Positions 10,515 through 23,853 of a DNA stretch of 64,000 nt are shown one piece after another. Each line of letters opens with the position of its first letter. Position 1 is the stretch's first letter. The position numbers and the translations under genes were made by a program. The stretch is from assembly GCA_006503535.1 (NCBI GenBank), contig QYRS01000013.1, positions 1,798,001-1,862,000 on the forward strand, given 5' to 3'. The notes below the pieces were generated by a model. It was not told where the DNA came from. It did no database searches and saw nothing but the letters and a program-made list of their open reading frames with translations. Source of the stretch: Arthrinium phaeospermum (lineage: Eukaryota > Ascomycota > Sordariomycetes > Amphisphaeriales > Apiosporaceae).

Positions 10515-13302
10515 GTTCTGAATGTGTATGACAATCTATCTCAAAATATGCAATCTTTTTTTGCTTTTGTTCCTGACAAGTCAACGGCTCAAAGAGGGGC
10601 GGCCTGCATAATCCCATGTCGCTTCTCCATCCGACATTCGTCATTTTCTACGGAAAACCCGAAAGGGGGAAGGGGGTCTCCGAGGGGTTTCGTGAGAACG
10701 GAACCCACTCCGAGGTGTGTGATCGAGCACCTGTACAAGTAGATCGCGATTCTCGACCGGGAGTGTGGAACGGCAATCTATTGTGCAATATCCCGATTTC
10801 CGAGGGGGCGCTCACCTAATATTTGAAGAATGTAGTAGTACGCTTACACATCGGTAGATTAGCTATCATGCACGTAAAGACTATCTACCTCGTACCTGGT
10901 CAGGCCCGATCTGATTTCAAATTGCGATGGCCTATATGGAGCGTCGACAAACTGACCCGGCCGTCTTCGGCACCGTCTTGTTTGTCGCGAAAGCTAACAA
11001 CTCGCGGCTGACCTTGCCATTACTGTCCCGTTCATCTGATGTTAGTCCAGGGGATGAACGAGGTTGACCCATGATCGTTGTCCTAGCACAGGCATGGTTC
11101 GTCTGCGTAGGTGACACACACTGTGTGACTGATGTCGTTCTGATCTTCGAAGTCTGAACTTTGCTAGTAGTCACGAGGTTTGTTTCTTTGGGAGTTTTCT
11201 TTTTGTTGTTCCCCTACGTCCCCTGGCGTCGGCAGGGCTAGATTGTTATGGACAGCACGGCACCTGACTCTGCGACGACGTTGCAACGGGAGAGGTTCAC
11301 CAGTAGATTGCTGCAATTCTTGGCGCATGCGCTGCTGCTACGATGAAGCAAAACGGACCGGATACTCACTCGGATCAGTGATGACGGCCGATGACGGCTG
11401 TATGTGTAGTATGTAAGGGTTTGGTCATTGCGCACATCAATCAATGTGGGCATCAGGAGCTGTACCAAGCGATGCATCTCCAAACAAACAATCATTTGTT
11501 GATTTAGACGGCGGTTTCAACGCATGCGAGGTTATCGATGAGCTTCGGACACGCCCGTGCTGTTGACCGACGTGCCAGTAGCCATCCGACCAAAGCATCA
11601 GCTGTAATTTACCGAGACGACGGAAGTGGTTGCCTACCGAGAGACCTCAGAGGCTTAGACTTGCAAAACCTTGGTTCCATCATAAACTTTCTTCGGCCGA
11701 GCATCTCATCGATTGCGCACGCGGTACCTGAGGCGGCAACTTTAGCCATGCCCAGTCGTGGGCGACGGTGCGCCGTGAGCGGCAACGGGAGCAAACAGTG
11801 TGACCCGTCCGTCCGAGGTTAACTTGCAGGCCGGACGATAAAGCAGGCGACCAGGTTCGACCTGCCTGCAATGCCTTGAAACGACCAAGAACGGGGATCA
11901 CCCACGGAAGTTGCTACTAGCAGGAATCCCCACGAGGGCCGGGCTTGTACTTGCAGAACTCGACACCGACACGTGCAAGAAGCCACCTACCCCGCGGCAT
12001 CTCCCCCTGGCGGGAGCTTCCGGGTTGGGAAATCGGGGCCGCGTCGGGAACTTCCCATGGCAAATTATGGCCCTGGTCAAACCGGGGACCGATGGGGTAG
12101 CCATCCTCTTATCACATATGGACCGACTGGTGAGTGGAGGGAAAAGATCAAAAGCAATACATGGAACAATTACGCCATACCTGGAACTCCCTTGAACTTT
12201 CTCAAACAGCAACGGCAAAAAACAACACCGGAGATGTCTGCGAAATGGGAAGAGATGGACGGGTCAACCCACGCGAGGCCATTTCTGCGGCCTGGTCTAG
12301 AATGCAGCCGTTAGCGTAGGGGTCTTGCCGCGGTTCGCATGGCTTGATGAGCTGCTTGTAGTAAGTAATAGAAGGAAGGGGTGGAAAAAACCAAACTTGA
12401 TTGCAATACGCACCATCGAACTCAATCTTGCAACTACATGTAGTCTAACCCAAAGCGACCAAAAGGCCCCCCTACCCAACAAATGGAAGAACACAATTGT
12501 TACCTCGACTTTGCCCAATTCAGCAAATGACTTGGCTGATAAGCCATCAATCAATCCATCGCCCACCGGCGCATGACTTGAAATATTGAAGTGGCCTTGG
12601 TATGGCCTGATGACTGGGTCCCAGCTGACTCTTTACCTAATTTTTCTATTTATACTCGTAGCCTATATCGACGCATATTGATATTCCCTTCTAATCTTGC
12701 GGTGTGAGAGTGGTAGGAACCATGAATAACGACGAATCCCGAAGATGGACATGGGCCGGGTGGGAGCGCATGTCGGGCTCCCGGGTGTGACGGGCGGACA
12801 GCAGTAGGTAGTCGCCCTACTGTATCTATTTCTCCGCGTCTTTTTGGTGGTGTGCGACTACTACCCAAATGCCGGGACACCAAGACACTAACGTGCTTGC
12901 ACACCCATTCGCCGGCCTTACCTCCCCTGGGCTTAGTGATGCCAATGTGCCGACCGAGTGTGTGCTTGTTAGTGATACATACTTGTTAGAAATGCGCAAC
13001 CAAATTGGTGAGCGGCTCTAGGCTTGGCCGGGGCGCCCCTTGGACGACTCACGAGAGGCAAATTACCAACTACCACTCCGTACTGCTACTGCATACGAGG
13101 AGTTTGTCGCAATTCTTGGTGTTGGGGTCACATTGCCAAAATTCTAGCCCACGCGCCTCTGTTCTCGCATCGTGCCACCGCGGCGCACGCCAAGGTCACA
13201 TAGGGCAAATGGGAAACGAAACATTGACCACTTCCCAAAAATATCTCCTTGGCAGCGCGGTTGGTGCTGATGCTAATGATGCTCATGCTGTGCTGCGTGT
13301 AC

Positions 13303-13470
13303 GCTGGGCTGGGCTAGGCTGGGCTGCAATGTGCCATGCTGCTGGCTGACACGACCCTCAACCGGCGTGTGGGCGGGCTGATTAATCACTATTTCCTCTT
13401 GAGCCTCTGTTTACTAGTCCCTTATTCCGACTAGGTAGTGGGCAAGGGAGGCAAGGCAAGGCAAGGCAAG
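13303..13470. repeat. Short tandem repeats (GGGCT and GGCAA types)
   Basis: Two microsatellite-like runs stand out in otherwise unique sequence: imperfect CTGGG/GGGCT units at 13303-13325 and four to five copies of GGCAA at 13450-13470. No coding role is evident. Confidence 0.6.
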
Positions 13471-15538
13471 AGAAGAACCAAAAGACTGGACTGATACTGA
13501 CGTACAAGTTGACAGTGTAACGTGGCCAAGGCGCCCGGAGTGCCCACAGACCACGCACAAGGGAGGACGGGTCGAATCCTCGGGATCGCTAGTCACATCC
13601 ACCAGAAACAATTGAGAAACAACCGGACGACTAACGACGGCTCGGCGAGACGGCAAAATTCCAAATCGAGGACCAAGATCGTTTGGATAGCCACCAAATC
13701 TTGGTTCTGGATATAAAAGTGTCGAAGACCTGCCTCTTGCACTTCCCGTCACCGCATCGCATCATATGCGATGCCACCCTAACTAAGAACCAAAGGTAGA
13801 CGTTGAAAAGATATGTACCTATATTAAGAACAGCCATCAATTTCTCAGGGTGCTTAAGCGCCGCCCTTTTCTGGGGGGTTCTTTGGGGGGCAAAGGCCCA
13901 GGAACCCACCGCCACGGCACCTATCAGGCTGGCAGGCTGGGTGGTGCTGCCAGAACATGTGGGTGGGTAAGCTGTAGGTTTAGCTAGTAGATTACAAATA
14001 ACGGTGCTGGCTTACACTCTTGGCCCTGATACGACGGCTGCAGCCCTTTTCGCTGGCACATCATGCAGGGCGCAAATGCATGGAGGGCAGCAGGCAGGCA
14101 GGGAGGCCAGGGCAGCCAGAAAGGGTGGCGGCAGGGCAGAGGCAGGGTTTGTGGCACGGCCCTGGGTAGGGTTGGGCGAGATACCAAGATGCCAAGATGT
14201 TTAGGTCTGGTTCTTTAGGCAAGTCACAGTGTAGATGCTCATTCGCTTCTCCCTGGTACCTAACAATCCTGATTGGACCCGAGCCTCGTCGACCTGCCGC
14301 GTGCCAAACCCGTGTCAACATCTGCGAGTATGCGAGTTGCCATACGCATGTGCGACGAACTCGATCCTTTTGATTGTTTGACGATGCACGTTAAACCCTC
14401 CCTGGGAGAAATGTTACCCTCCCATCCTCCTCCCACTCACTGCTACACGGGTGCATGTACCTGATGTGATAGTAACAGATACCACTGGTTTCACTTACAC
14501 GAGAAAGATGGATGGCTTCAATTGTTGGCTGCGTCGAGAGGGGGGAGACAGAGCGGGCTAGCGGGTTACATCAAGGTATGATGTAGCTAGAAGCTGGCGG
14601 GCTACATACCTAACCTACCTCCTATGGAGTTGCAGTGTGTTTGCGATTGCCAGTGGCTCCGTGTGTCCCGCCTGGGCTGTATTGATGCATTGGCCCACCG
14701 AGAAAAACAGGGTCAATCCCACCCGATATCGTGGAGGTTTTTCCCAGCTCGGCGAACGAGCATTTTGCAAGAACAAGTCGTTCACAACAACAGGGAGCCA
14801 TCCTTGAACTTGGAAGACCCGCCTCCAGTTCTGGGGCCACTTTAGGCGAAAGAGGGGCCCCCAATGACGAGCGGCAAGGAGAGGACCAATTTACCTGCCA
14901 GAGCCTGTCTCAATGCCCCGACGCCTGCGACTCTAGCATCATTTGCTTGCTGAACCTTAGTCCAAATCATCAGACGACCGGCCATCAGCCACCCGCCGGG
15001 CTACGCAGTCGACGCTGTCCATGCCCCAGCCCATGGGACCTTACGAGACCTACTACACCGTAATTACTAATGGACCGCGCCGCGGGCTTTTCCATGCGGC
15101 ATGCGAACTTTGACTTCAGAACCCGGATGGAATCCAGAGGAGTGGTCGCAGCAGGCCAATGGGATCGGCAGGATTTCCTATCACCGACAACCCGACAGGC
15201 CACAGCTTGCCCAGAATGGTCGCTAGACTCAGCACTACCCAACTGCAGTAGATCAGTATCTTGGCGTTGTCGCACTGTATGTAGGCTATGTGTGCAATAA
15301 GGATAGCTCAAGCCACCCCTGCAGCAGCAGCCAAAAGAACAAAGAACCACGGAAGCCTTTCCCAAGTGCGGTGCGCGCTGTGTCGGGCAAGAACGCAGTA
15401 CCTGCTACAACGACATATTGGTACAGGGATCGGCCAGCTCCATACTTTGGACGGTGGGTAACGGGGCTCAAGATGCAACGACCCTTCGCTGGTACTCACG
15501 TCCAGCCCATCGCCTAGCATGCCGTGGCACTCCGCTCG

Positions 15539-15545
15539 ATAAATA
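15539..15545 (+). promoter_or_regulatory. TATA-like element of the catalase-peroxidase gene
   Basis: The sequence gATAAATAgg lies about 105 bp before the katG ATG, a suitable distance for a core promoter plus a short leader. The match is imperfect, so this is tentative. Confidence 0.3.
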
Positions 15546-15647
15546 GGACGGGCCCGAACCTCGATTTCGTCTGCTGGTTTCTGCAGTATCACGGCTTTCC
15601 TCCCCAAGGCACTTCTTCTACTCTTGCCAAGCTACACTGAAGCCGCC

Positions 15648-18258
<2,611 letters not shown>

Positions 18259-19644
18259 GAGGGAGGAAGCACTTTCTTGGGATACCTAATGAGGAATCGG
18301 GGGGAGGAGTACCGGGTTTAGAGTATTATTACTACTACTGACTACCACTTCTTACTTACACGCCTAGCCTTTGCAGACATACTGCGCTAGACTGCTATTA
18401 ATTTTCTTAGAGTGTAGTATACGCCTTACGGCATGATTGAAAGCCATTAATACATACATTAGCATCAATCGCGCCTGCACCTGTCTGCTCACAGATTACC
18501 TACTCCCTCACAAAAGTCACGATACAGTTCCATCAGCGAGTGATAGATAACCTCCGACTGCTCGTCGTAAGGTCTGTCCCTGTACGGTAGTAGTGTAGGT
18601 AGCTATGTACTGTAAGCTACTGTAGCCACCACTAGTGGGCTGGCCTGATTTGTCGAACGGTATGCAGTGGCACGGCTATAGCGCTCTCCACACCGCGCCG
18701 GACCTGAGATTAGGTTAAGTGGAAAAGACCATCGATCTGAAGCTTCGGGTCGCCTCGATACGACGCGGACAATGAACGGGTGCAACACCACGGCGCTGGA
18801 CTGCCGCATCCGCACAAGTGCCGGTTTCAAAGCCCCAGGTTGGCAATGCACTGTATTATCTTCGTCCTGTCCATGGTTCGATTCTGAAGTCACGATGGAG
18901 GAGGGCTTTGTAATGCTAACCCTCGCTCGACCTGGTATTGAGGGCATGACGCAGGGATGTTTTTGTGCCGCCCCGGCAGAATTATTTCCGAAAAAGTGTA
19001 CCACCTTTCGTGTCAGGCTCTGGGCTCCCAGCTGCCCAGGCCACCCACCGACTTATCGCCGGGCACGCGAAGTCGGCGCTAAGTACATAGGCAGGTTGCA
19101 GGCCCGGTTAATGGGAGTGCGTCGGGGGATGCGCACAGCCGGCGTGCCCGTCCCCCTGAAGAACGTCACCAAATTTACCACCAACCACCGGGAAGAAGAA
19201 GGCGGAGAGGCGGAGAGGCGGACGAACTCCTGAGCTCCTTACCACTCTTGTATTATGGGGGTTGTTGACGATCAAGTGGGTGGGTGAATGGATACGGCCG
19301 GAAATGGATCTTTGTTCACTTCTTCCTAATTCCATACAGCCTGCCGAGCCTGACAGCGGCTTGGGGGGCGTGCGTGAAACACCCAATCCCGACAGCGCAT
19401 CAAATTGGGGAGATCTACGGCTAGCGCCTGGCGGCCTCTTGGGTATCTGGCATCTGGGGCAGATGGTTGATGGGGCTTCTGTGATGGGGGAGTGCATTCC
19501 GGCCCGAGCGCCTCAGCACGGCTGTCAGAACGACATGATCGTCGTCATCAAATCTTCAAAGGACCCAGTCGCTCGCCTCCTTTCTCCTCCTTTTATATAT
19601 ACGTCAAACGTCTCCTTTCGCCATGTAGGTAGGAGGTAGATGAC
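18259..19644. other. Intergenic region downstream of katG2
   Basis: This 1.4 kb includes the katG2 3' UTR region (AT-richer up to about 18450) and then sequence with scattered ORFs of no recognised family. A TATATATA-like stretch near 19596 has no intact gene downstream. Nothing else is supported. Confidence 0.45.
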
Positions 19645-20450
19645 GGCCATTTCCTGGCGCACCGTCATGATGATGGGCGGCAAGCGGTCGCGGCGTCGGG
19701 GTGGGGGGTTCTTTCTCCACGCGCAAGGGGCCTGGGGCCTTCGCAGAAGCCTTCGAGCCCAAGGAAGCGGTAGCTGCGGATCATGTGGAACAGCATAATC
19801 TTCAGCTTCGGGAGCCCCAACGCCCTGCCAGCAGCCAGCTCAGGTGCACGCACGGCCTGTTGGAGCAGGTGTTGTTGGCCAGGGCTGCCGTCGCGCGCCC
19901 CCAGCGGTCCGGGTCGAAGGCTTGCGCGTCATTGTCGTTGTTTAGATCCGCGGGTTGATCGCTATCAAGGGCCGACACCAGGTCGAAGAGGGCTTCCTTT
20001 GGTATGCGCAGGCCGCCAATCACCAGGCCGGCGGGCGACGGCCTGACGTTGCAGCGTGGCGGCGGTGGAGTGCAGCCAGTAACTCTCGCGCCGGAAGTCG
20101 TGCAGGTACGGAAGGCTTCTCGATGACGGCCGCACTCGGACTGGGATCGCGGACCACCGCTGCCCGCAGTTTGTCCATCCTCGCAATCGGAAAGCACATC
20201 GGCGCCTGTTGAAACTTACATGGTCTGCAATCGGCTGGTTGGCGATGCCCGCGGCGGAGGCCACCGGGCATGATCCCTTTCTACCGGGAGCGGCAGGAGG
20301 TCGCGTGGCTTGCCAGTGTGCTTGTCCGACTCCATGGCGGCCGAGAACTCGCGCTTCTGGTCTCAGACTATGGCAAGCAGCCTGTTACCGAGGTATATGG
20401 CGGCAAGGAGGAGGTTGCGGTTGAGGGGTCCTCAACTGAAGTTGGCGCAG
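19645..20450 (-). pseudogene. Decayed cytochrome P450 (C-terminal half recognisable)
   Basis: On the minus strand several P450 landmarks appear in order but in different frames. Reading downward from about 20450 there is a helix-like stretch, then MDKLRAAVVRDPSPSAAV at 20190-20140. The K-helix is visible as LPYLHDFRRESYWLHSTAAT near 20110, where the invariant ExxR reads ESYW, so Arg is replaced by Trp. After a frame change comes LRIPKEALF and the PERF-type motif AFDPDRW near 19920. After another frame change comes AGRALGLPKLKIMLFHMIRSYRF (19830-19760), the L-helix after the haem loop; no haem-binding Cys motif remains. Stops interrupt every frame. The gene is clearly dead. It is not closely similar to the intact P450 at 46-48 kb. 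The left and right limits are approximate. Confidence 0.7.
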
Positions 20451-21021
20451 GTCTCTCTGGTTTTCGTGTGACTCACGATCAGGCGTGAAGCGTGTCCGGC
20501 AGTGAAAGCCTAATCTTACGGGCTGCCCCAAGTCCAGTCCTCGAATTTGATATCCAGACGGCAGGGCCCTCCAACAAACAGGAGTCGAGGCCATTTGTGT
20601 CTGGCTGTATACACGCGCACGCTACGGAGGAAATGCAGCACTGCCCGCCAATCGGCAGACAGTCCCGCCTATCCCCGCGAATCTGCATCGCACTGCCAGC
20701 GTGTTTTTGATGACTGCATGTCGCATACATGTTGTAAGCATCTAGTTACCATTACGGGGAGAATTTCCGCATCGGGCAATATAGAGCCCGCGACAATTGG
20801 ACGTACGTCCATCCAATTGAGACTGGGTTGGTAATCGGTCGGTTAGACGAGTAATGCACCCTCTCTACTTAAGTAAAGTGAATATATAAAAGCGACACTG
20901 CTCTGTCGTCTGCCTTGATCACATCATTTACCAAAACTCTCTTCTCTTGACCCTGTTCTTCATCTCAATCGCCCCTTATCGAAGAAGATTACCTAGTTTG
21001 TAACAGAACCACCACGCAACA
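20451..21021. other. Promoter region of the GFA-family gene
   Basis: This holds possible further eroded P450 sequence on its left side and a good TATA element on its right (20883-20890), followed by a C/T-rich initiator and leader. No separate gene is seen. Confidence 0.5.
20883..20890 (+). promoter_or_regulatory. TATA box of the GFA-family gene
   Basis: TATATAAA lies about 135 bp upstream of the ATG at 21022, followed by a pyrimidine-rich leader. This is a strong match to a fungal TATA box. Confidence 0.6.
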
Positions 21022-21758
21022 ATGACAACTCCGCCAACTGACCTATCCAAACCGTATATCCCCGCCGTCGGCCACGCCACCGATGGCTACTCGAAAGAGA
21101 ACGAAGCGACAGCGACCTGTTTCTGTGGCACTGTTCAACTTGCCTTCGTAAAGCCCCTTCCCACTCAATCATAGGTAGATCTGTAAAACACCACGGCTAA
21201 CCCTTCCATGTCCGCCCGCCTCTCCAGCCGACCTCGTACCCGGGCGTCGTGTCGCGCTTCGTGTGCCACTGCCTGGACTGCCGCAAGGTGACGGCGACTA
21301 TGTTCGCGTCCAACTTCACGGTGCAGGACCCCTATCTGAAGCACCTCAGGGGCCAAGACGAACTGAAGCAGTGGTAAGTGAGCCCATGTTGCTTTTGTCC
21401 GCCCCAGAAACTACTGCCCCATCCCCTTTTCTCTTCACCTTCTCCCCTTTCCATTACTGACACCCCGAACTTTCCGAGGATCACCAGGTCCCAGTCGCGC
21501 ACCATCGGCACCGGCAACACCATGACCAACCACTTCTGCGGCCAGTGCGGCACCCTCATGTATCGCGCCAGCTCGGGGTTCCCCGGCAAGTACTTCCTGC
21601 GCATCGGCACCGTCGACGACTTCCACCTGCACGAGACCCGGCTGCGGCCGCAGGTCGAGCAGTACGTGGAGAGCCGCGTCGGCTGGCTGCAGCCCCTCAA
21701 GGGGATCAAGCAGGTCAACGGCATGCACACCTTTGCCGACGTCAAGGGGGTCCTGTGA
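21022..21758 (+). CDS. GFA / CENP-V family zinc protein (glutathione-dependent formaldehyde-activating enzyme-like)
   Basis: Three exons (21022-21147, 21228-21373, 21488-21758) encode 180 residues. The zinc-binding cysteines of the GFA fold are all visible: CFCG at residues 33-36, CHCLDC around 54-59 and CGQCGT around 108-113, followed by the conserved strand YFLRIGTVDD. Family members bind structural and catalytic Zn2+; the original member condenses formaldehyde with glutathione, but most fungal paralogues have unknown substrates. Length is typical for the family. It is convergent with the UDP-glycosyltransferase gene, with stop codons 174 bp apart, which may mean overlapping 3' UTRs. A TATA box lies upstream. 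Confidence 0.93.
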
Positions 21759-21932
21759 GAAAAAGATTCAAGGGGAAGGAGCTGCTGTGCTATGGGAGGT
21801 CAACTGGTAGTGAGGAGTACGTAAGAAAACGTAGTTGCAAATCAAAACTATCTAGTCTTGTCTTGGTTTTATTGAGTCTATCTTGCTCCGTTCCCTTGTT
21901 AAAAGAAAAGAAGCGAGTCACATCCCTCATCT

Positions 21933-23348
21933 TCAATCAGCGCCTGCCATCCTGACCAAATCCTCACTAATGATGTCAAACGGGTTCAACCCCTCGCTCT
22001 GCCTCCGCAGCACCTCGACCCGCCGCCGGAAACCGCCGTCCCGCAGCGTCGACTCGACGGCGCCCCGGACCTGCTCGACCGACGGCCGCGCCGTGGCCAG
22101 GTCGACGCCGACGCCCGACCAGCCCACCCGCCTCGCGTTCTCCGTCTTGTCCATGCCCTCGCCCGCGACCACCATGGGGACCCCGTGCGCGATGCCGTGG
22201 TTGACGGCGCCGAAGCCGGCGTTGTGGACCCAGACGTCGGCGTGCTCCAGCACGACGTCGTAGTTGAGGTAGTCGGCCACGCGCGCGTGGCCGGGGACGC
22301 CGTCGTTCGGCATCAACTCGGCCAGCGACGCGTCCTTCCACCCCAGGATGGCGACGACCACGACGTCTTGGTCCCGGTCGGAAAAGGCGCGGATCGTCGG
22401 GATGATCAGGTCGTTCGGGTCGACCTCGACGGTGCCCTGCGCGACCACCACCACCTTCTTCCGTCGCGGGTCGTCCGCCGCCAGGGCCGAGTTCGCCTTC
22501 AGCTCGCCCCACCAGTCGAAGCGGGGGTCCGGCAGGACGGTGCCCTTTGGCGTCCCCTGCACGAGCCCGACGAACCGGAAGCCCGCGGGCCAGTCGCTGC
22601 GGGGATACTCGAAGCCGGGCACGCCGACTTGGTAGATGGCGTCGTGGCAGCGGTAATTGGCCCCCGCGAGGATGGGCTCCCCCGTACCCCGGCCGGCGCC
22701 CGACGCCAGCAGCTGCTTGTCCAGCAAGGCCGTCAAGTCGGCCGCGCTCCGTGTCCACTTCTCCCAGAGGGCTAGGTTCCGCGCGTGGCCCGCGTCCGAC
22801 TGGTCAAACGGCGCCGCGTACGCAAAGGGCGGCAGGTCGATGCTCTTGATGGCGGGGACCGTGATGGACACGCACACAGTCCTGGGCACGGGGACACCAG
22901 GCGGGAGCGGCGCGCCGTACTTCAAGGGCATGATGCCGAGGAAGAAGGCCTCGGCGACGACCATGACCCGTCGGCCCCGCTCGTGCAGCGTCGCCAGGAC
23001 CGACTTGAAGTTCTCCCACTGAGTCGGCAGCGTCTCCAAGCACTGCAGCCGCAAGTCGATCTTGCCGCGCTGGGTCCAGGGCAGTGCCTTGTAGCCCGGC
23101 GCCAGGGAATCCGGGTCGGCGTAGTACGCTTGATCATTGATGTCCGCAACGCCCTGTAGGGCGAAGAACTCAGCGCCTGCCGCCTCGATTCGCTGGCGGT
23201 GCGCGGTCGGGCCCAGGAAGGCGACATCCCACCCCCGGCTGCGCAGGCCGCTGGCGACCCGGATCAGGGGCTGGAGGTGGCCGGACAATGTGTGGCATAC
23301 CACGAGAACCACCGGACGCTGCGGCTTGACTGCTGGGTCGTCACCCAT
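21933..23348 (-). CDS. UDP-glycosyltransferase (GT1, MGT-like)
   Basis: This single-exon gene encodes 471 residues. The ATG at 23348 (MGDDPAVKPQRP) is the first true start codon in the frame. The N-terminal Rossmann half begins VVLVVCHTLSGHLQPLIRVA, the usual acceptor-domain start with a catalytic-type His (SGHLQP). The C-terminal donor half contains VVVVAQGTVEVDPNDLIIPT and the donor-binding motif VWVHNAGFGAVNHGIAHGVP, ending in an amphipathic helix. This matches GT1 enzymes of bacterial macrolide/fungal UGT type, which transfer sugar from a nucleotide donor to small lipophilic acceptors; sterol, flavonoid or mycotoxin acceptors are all possible. No transmembrane tail is present, so it is probably cytosolic. 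It is convergent with the GFA gene. Confidence 0.88.
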   Translation of the reverse strand: MGDDPAVKPQRPVVLVVCHTLSGHLQPLIRVASGLRSRGWDVAFLGPTAHRQRIEAAGAEFFALQGVADINDQAYYADPDSLAPGYKALPWTQRGKIDLRLQCLETLPTQWENFKSVLATLHERGRRVMVVAEAFFLGIMPLKYGAPLPPGVPVPRTVCVSITVPAIKSIDLPPFAYAAPFDQSDAGHARNLALWEKWTRSAADLTALLDKQLLASGAGRGTGEPILAGANYRCHDAIYQVGVPGFEYPRSDWPAGFRFVGLVQGTPKGTVLPDPRFDWWGELKANSALAADDPRRKKVVVVAQGTVEVDPNDLIIPTIRAFSDRDQDVVVVAILGWKDASLAELMPNDGVPGHARVADYLNYDVVLEHADVWVHNAGFGAVNHGIAHGVPMVVAGEGMDKTENARRVGWSGVGVDLATARPSVEQVRGAVESTLRDGGFRRRVEVLRRQSEGLNPFDIISEDLVRMAGAD

Positions 23349-23853
23349 GATGATAATAGAAAGGACCAATCAAAGACAATTTGCGTGTGCACAGGTCAAG
23401 AATGTGACGAGGAAGGAAGTTGACGTCTGATTGGGGATTTCGAGGGTGTGAATGACAAGTCTATTGACGTGTTGTCAACCAATTGATTATTACACAGCAC
23501 AGCCACAATAGGCTAGTGACTGCAGCTGTCTGCAAATGACAGCGGAACCCCTAGGTATCAATGGAATAAACACCCAGAAAGGACTGAAGGATGACATGCA
23601 CAGAGGAAAAGGAAGTAATGAGTATGGAGAATGGAATTGTAATTACATTGTAAATAAAAATTATATCTATCAAAATTGGGTATCATACTACTGCCTGCAA
23701 TGCACACACACCAAAGGGGGCCGTAATGGCCAAAACGGATAACGCCTGCTGCAAATTAGAGGACGTTCCATATTGCGAGACCCGACGAGCGCTAATCCGA
23801 GCCTGCAGACGAGGCCCTTCTCCTAGGCCCAAAGGACGACATCGATCAATCAA
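23349..23853. other. Intergenic region upstream of the UGT gene
   Basis: AT-rich sequence of about 500 bp carries the UGT promoter and the 3' flank of the Ser/Thr-rich gene. An ORF at 23536-23742 looks like random AT-rich sequence. No gene is supported. Confidence 0.5.

Larger units (their letters stand above)
10515..15647. other. 5.1 kb interval without a supportable gene
   Basis: This is the largest gap in the window, between the SET gene and the secreted catalase-peroxidase. Many ORFs of 60-130 codons occur on both strands, but none has recognisable domains, consistent splice signals or biased codon use. It contains short tandem motifs (GGGCT-type at 13303-13325, GGCAA-type at 13450-13470) and G/C-rich patches around 14070-14170. 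It is not strongly AT-rich, so it does not look like a RIP-mutated block. Long upstream regulatory sequence for katG or non-coding transcription are possible readings. Confidence 0.5.

Noticed and set aside
18840..18900. tRNA-like T-loop string (GGTTCGATT) in the katG2 downstream region
   Set aside because: No matching acceptor stem, D-arm or anticodon arm can be folded around it.
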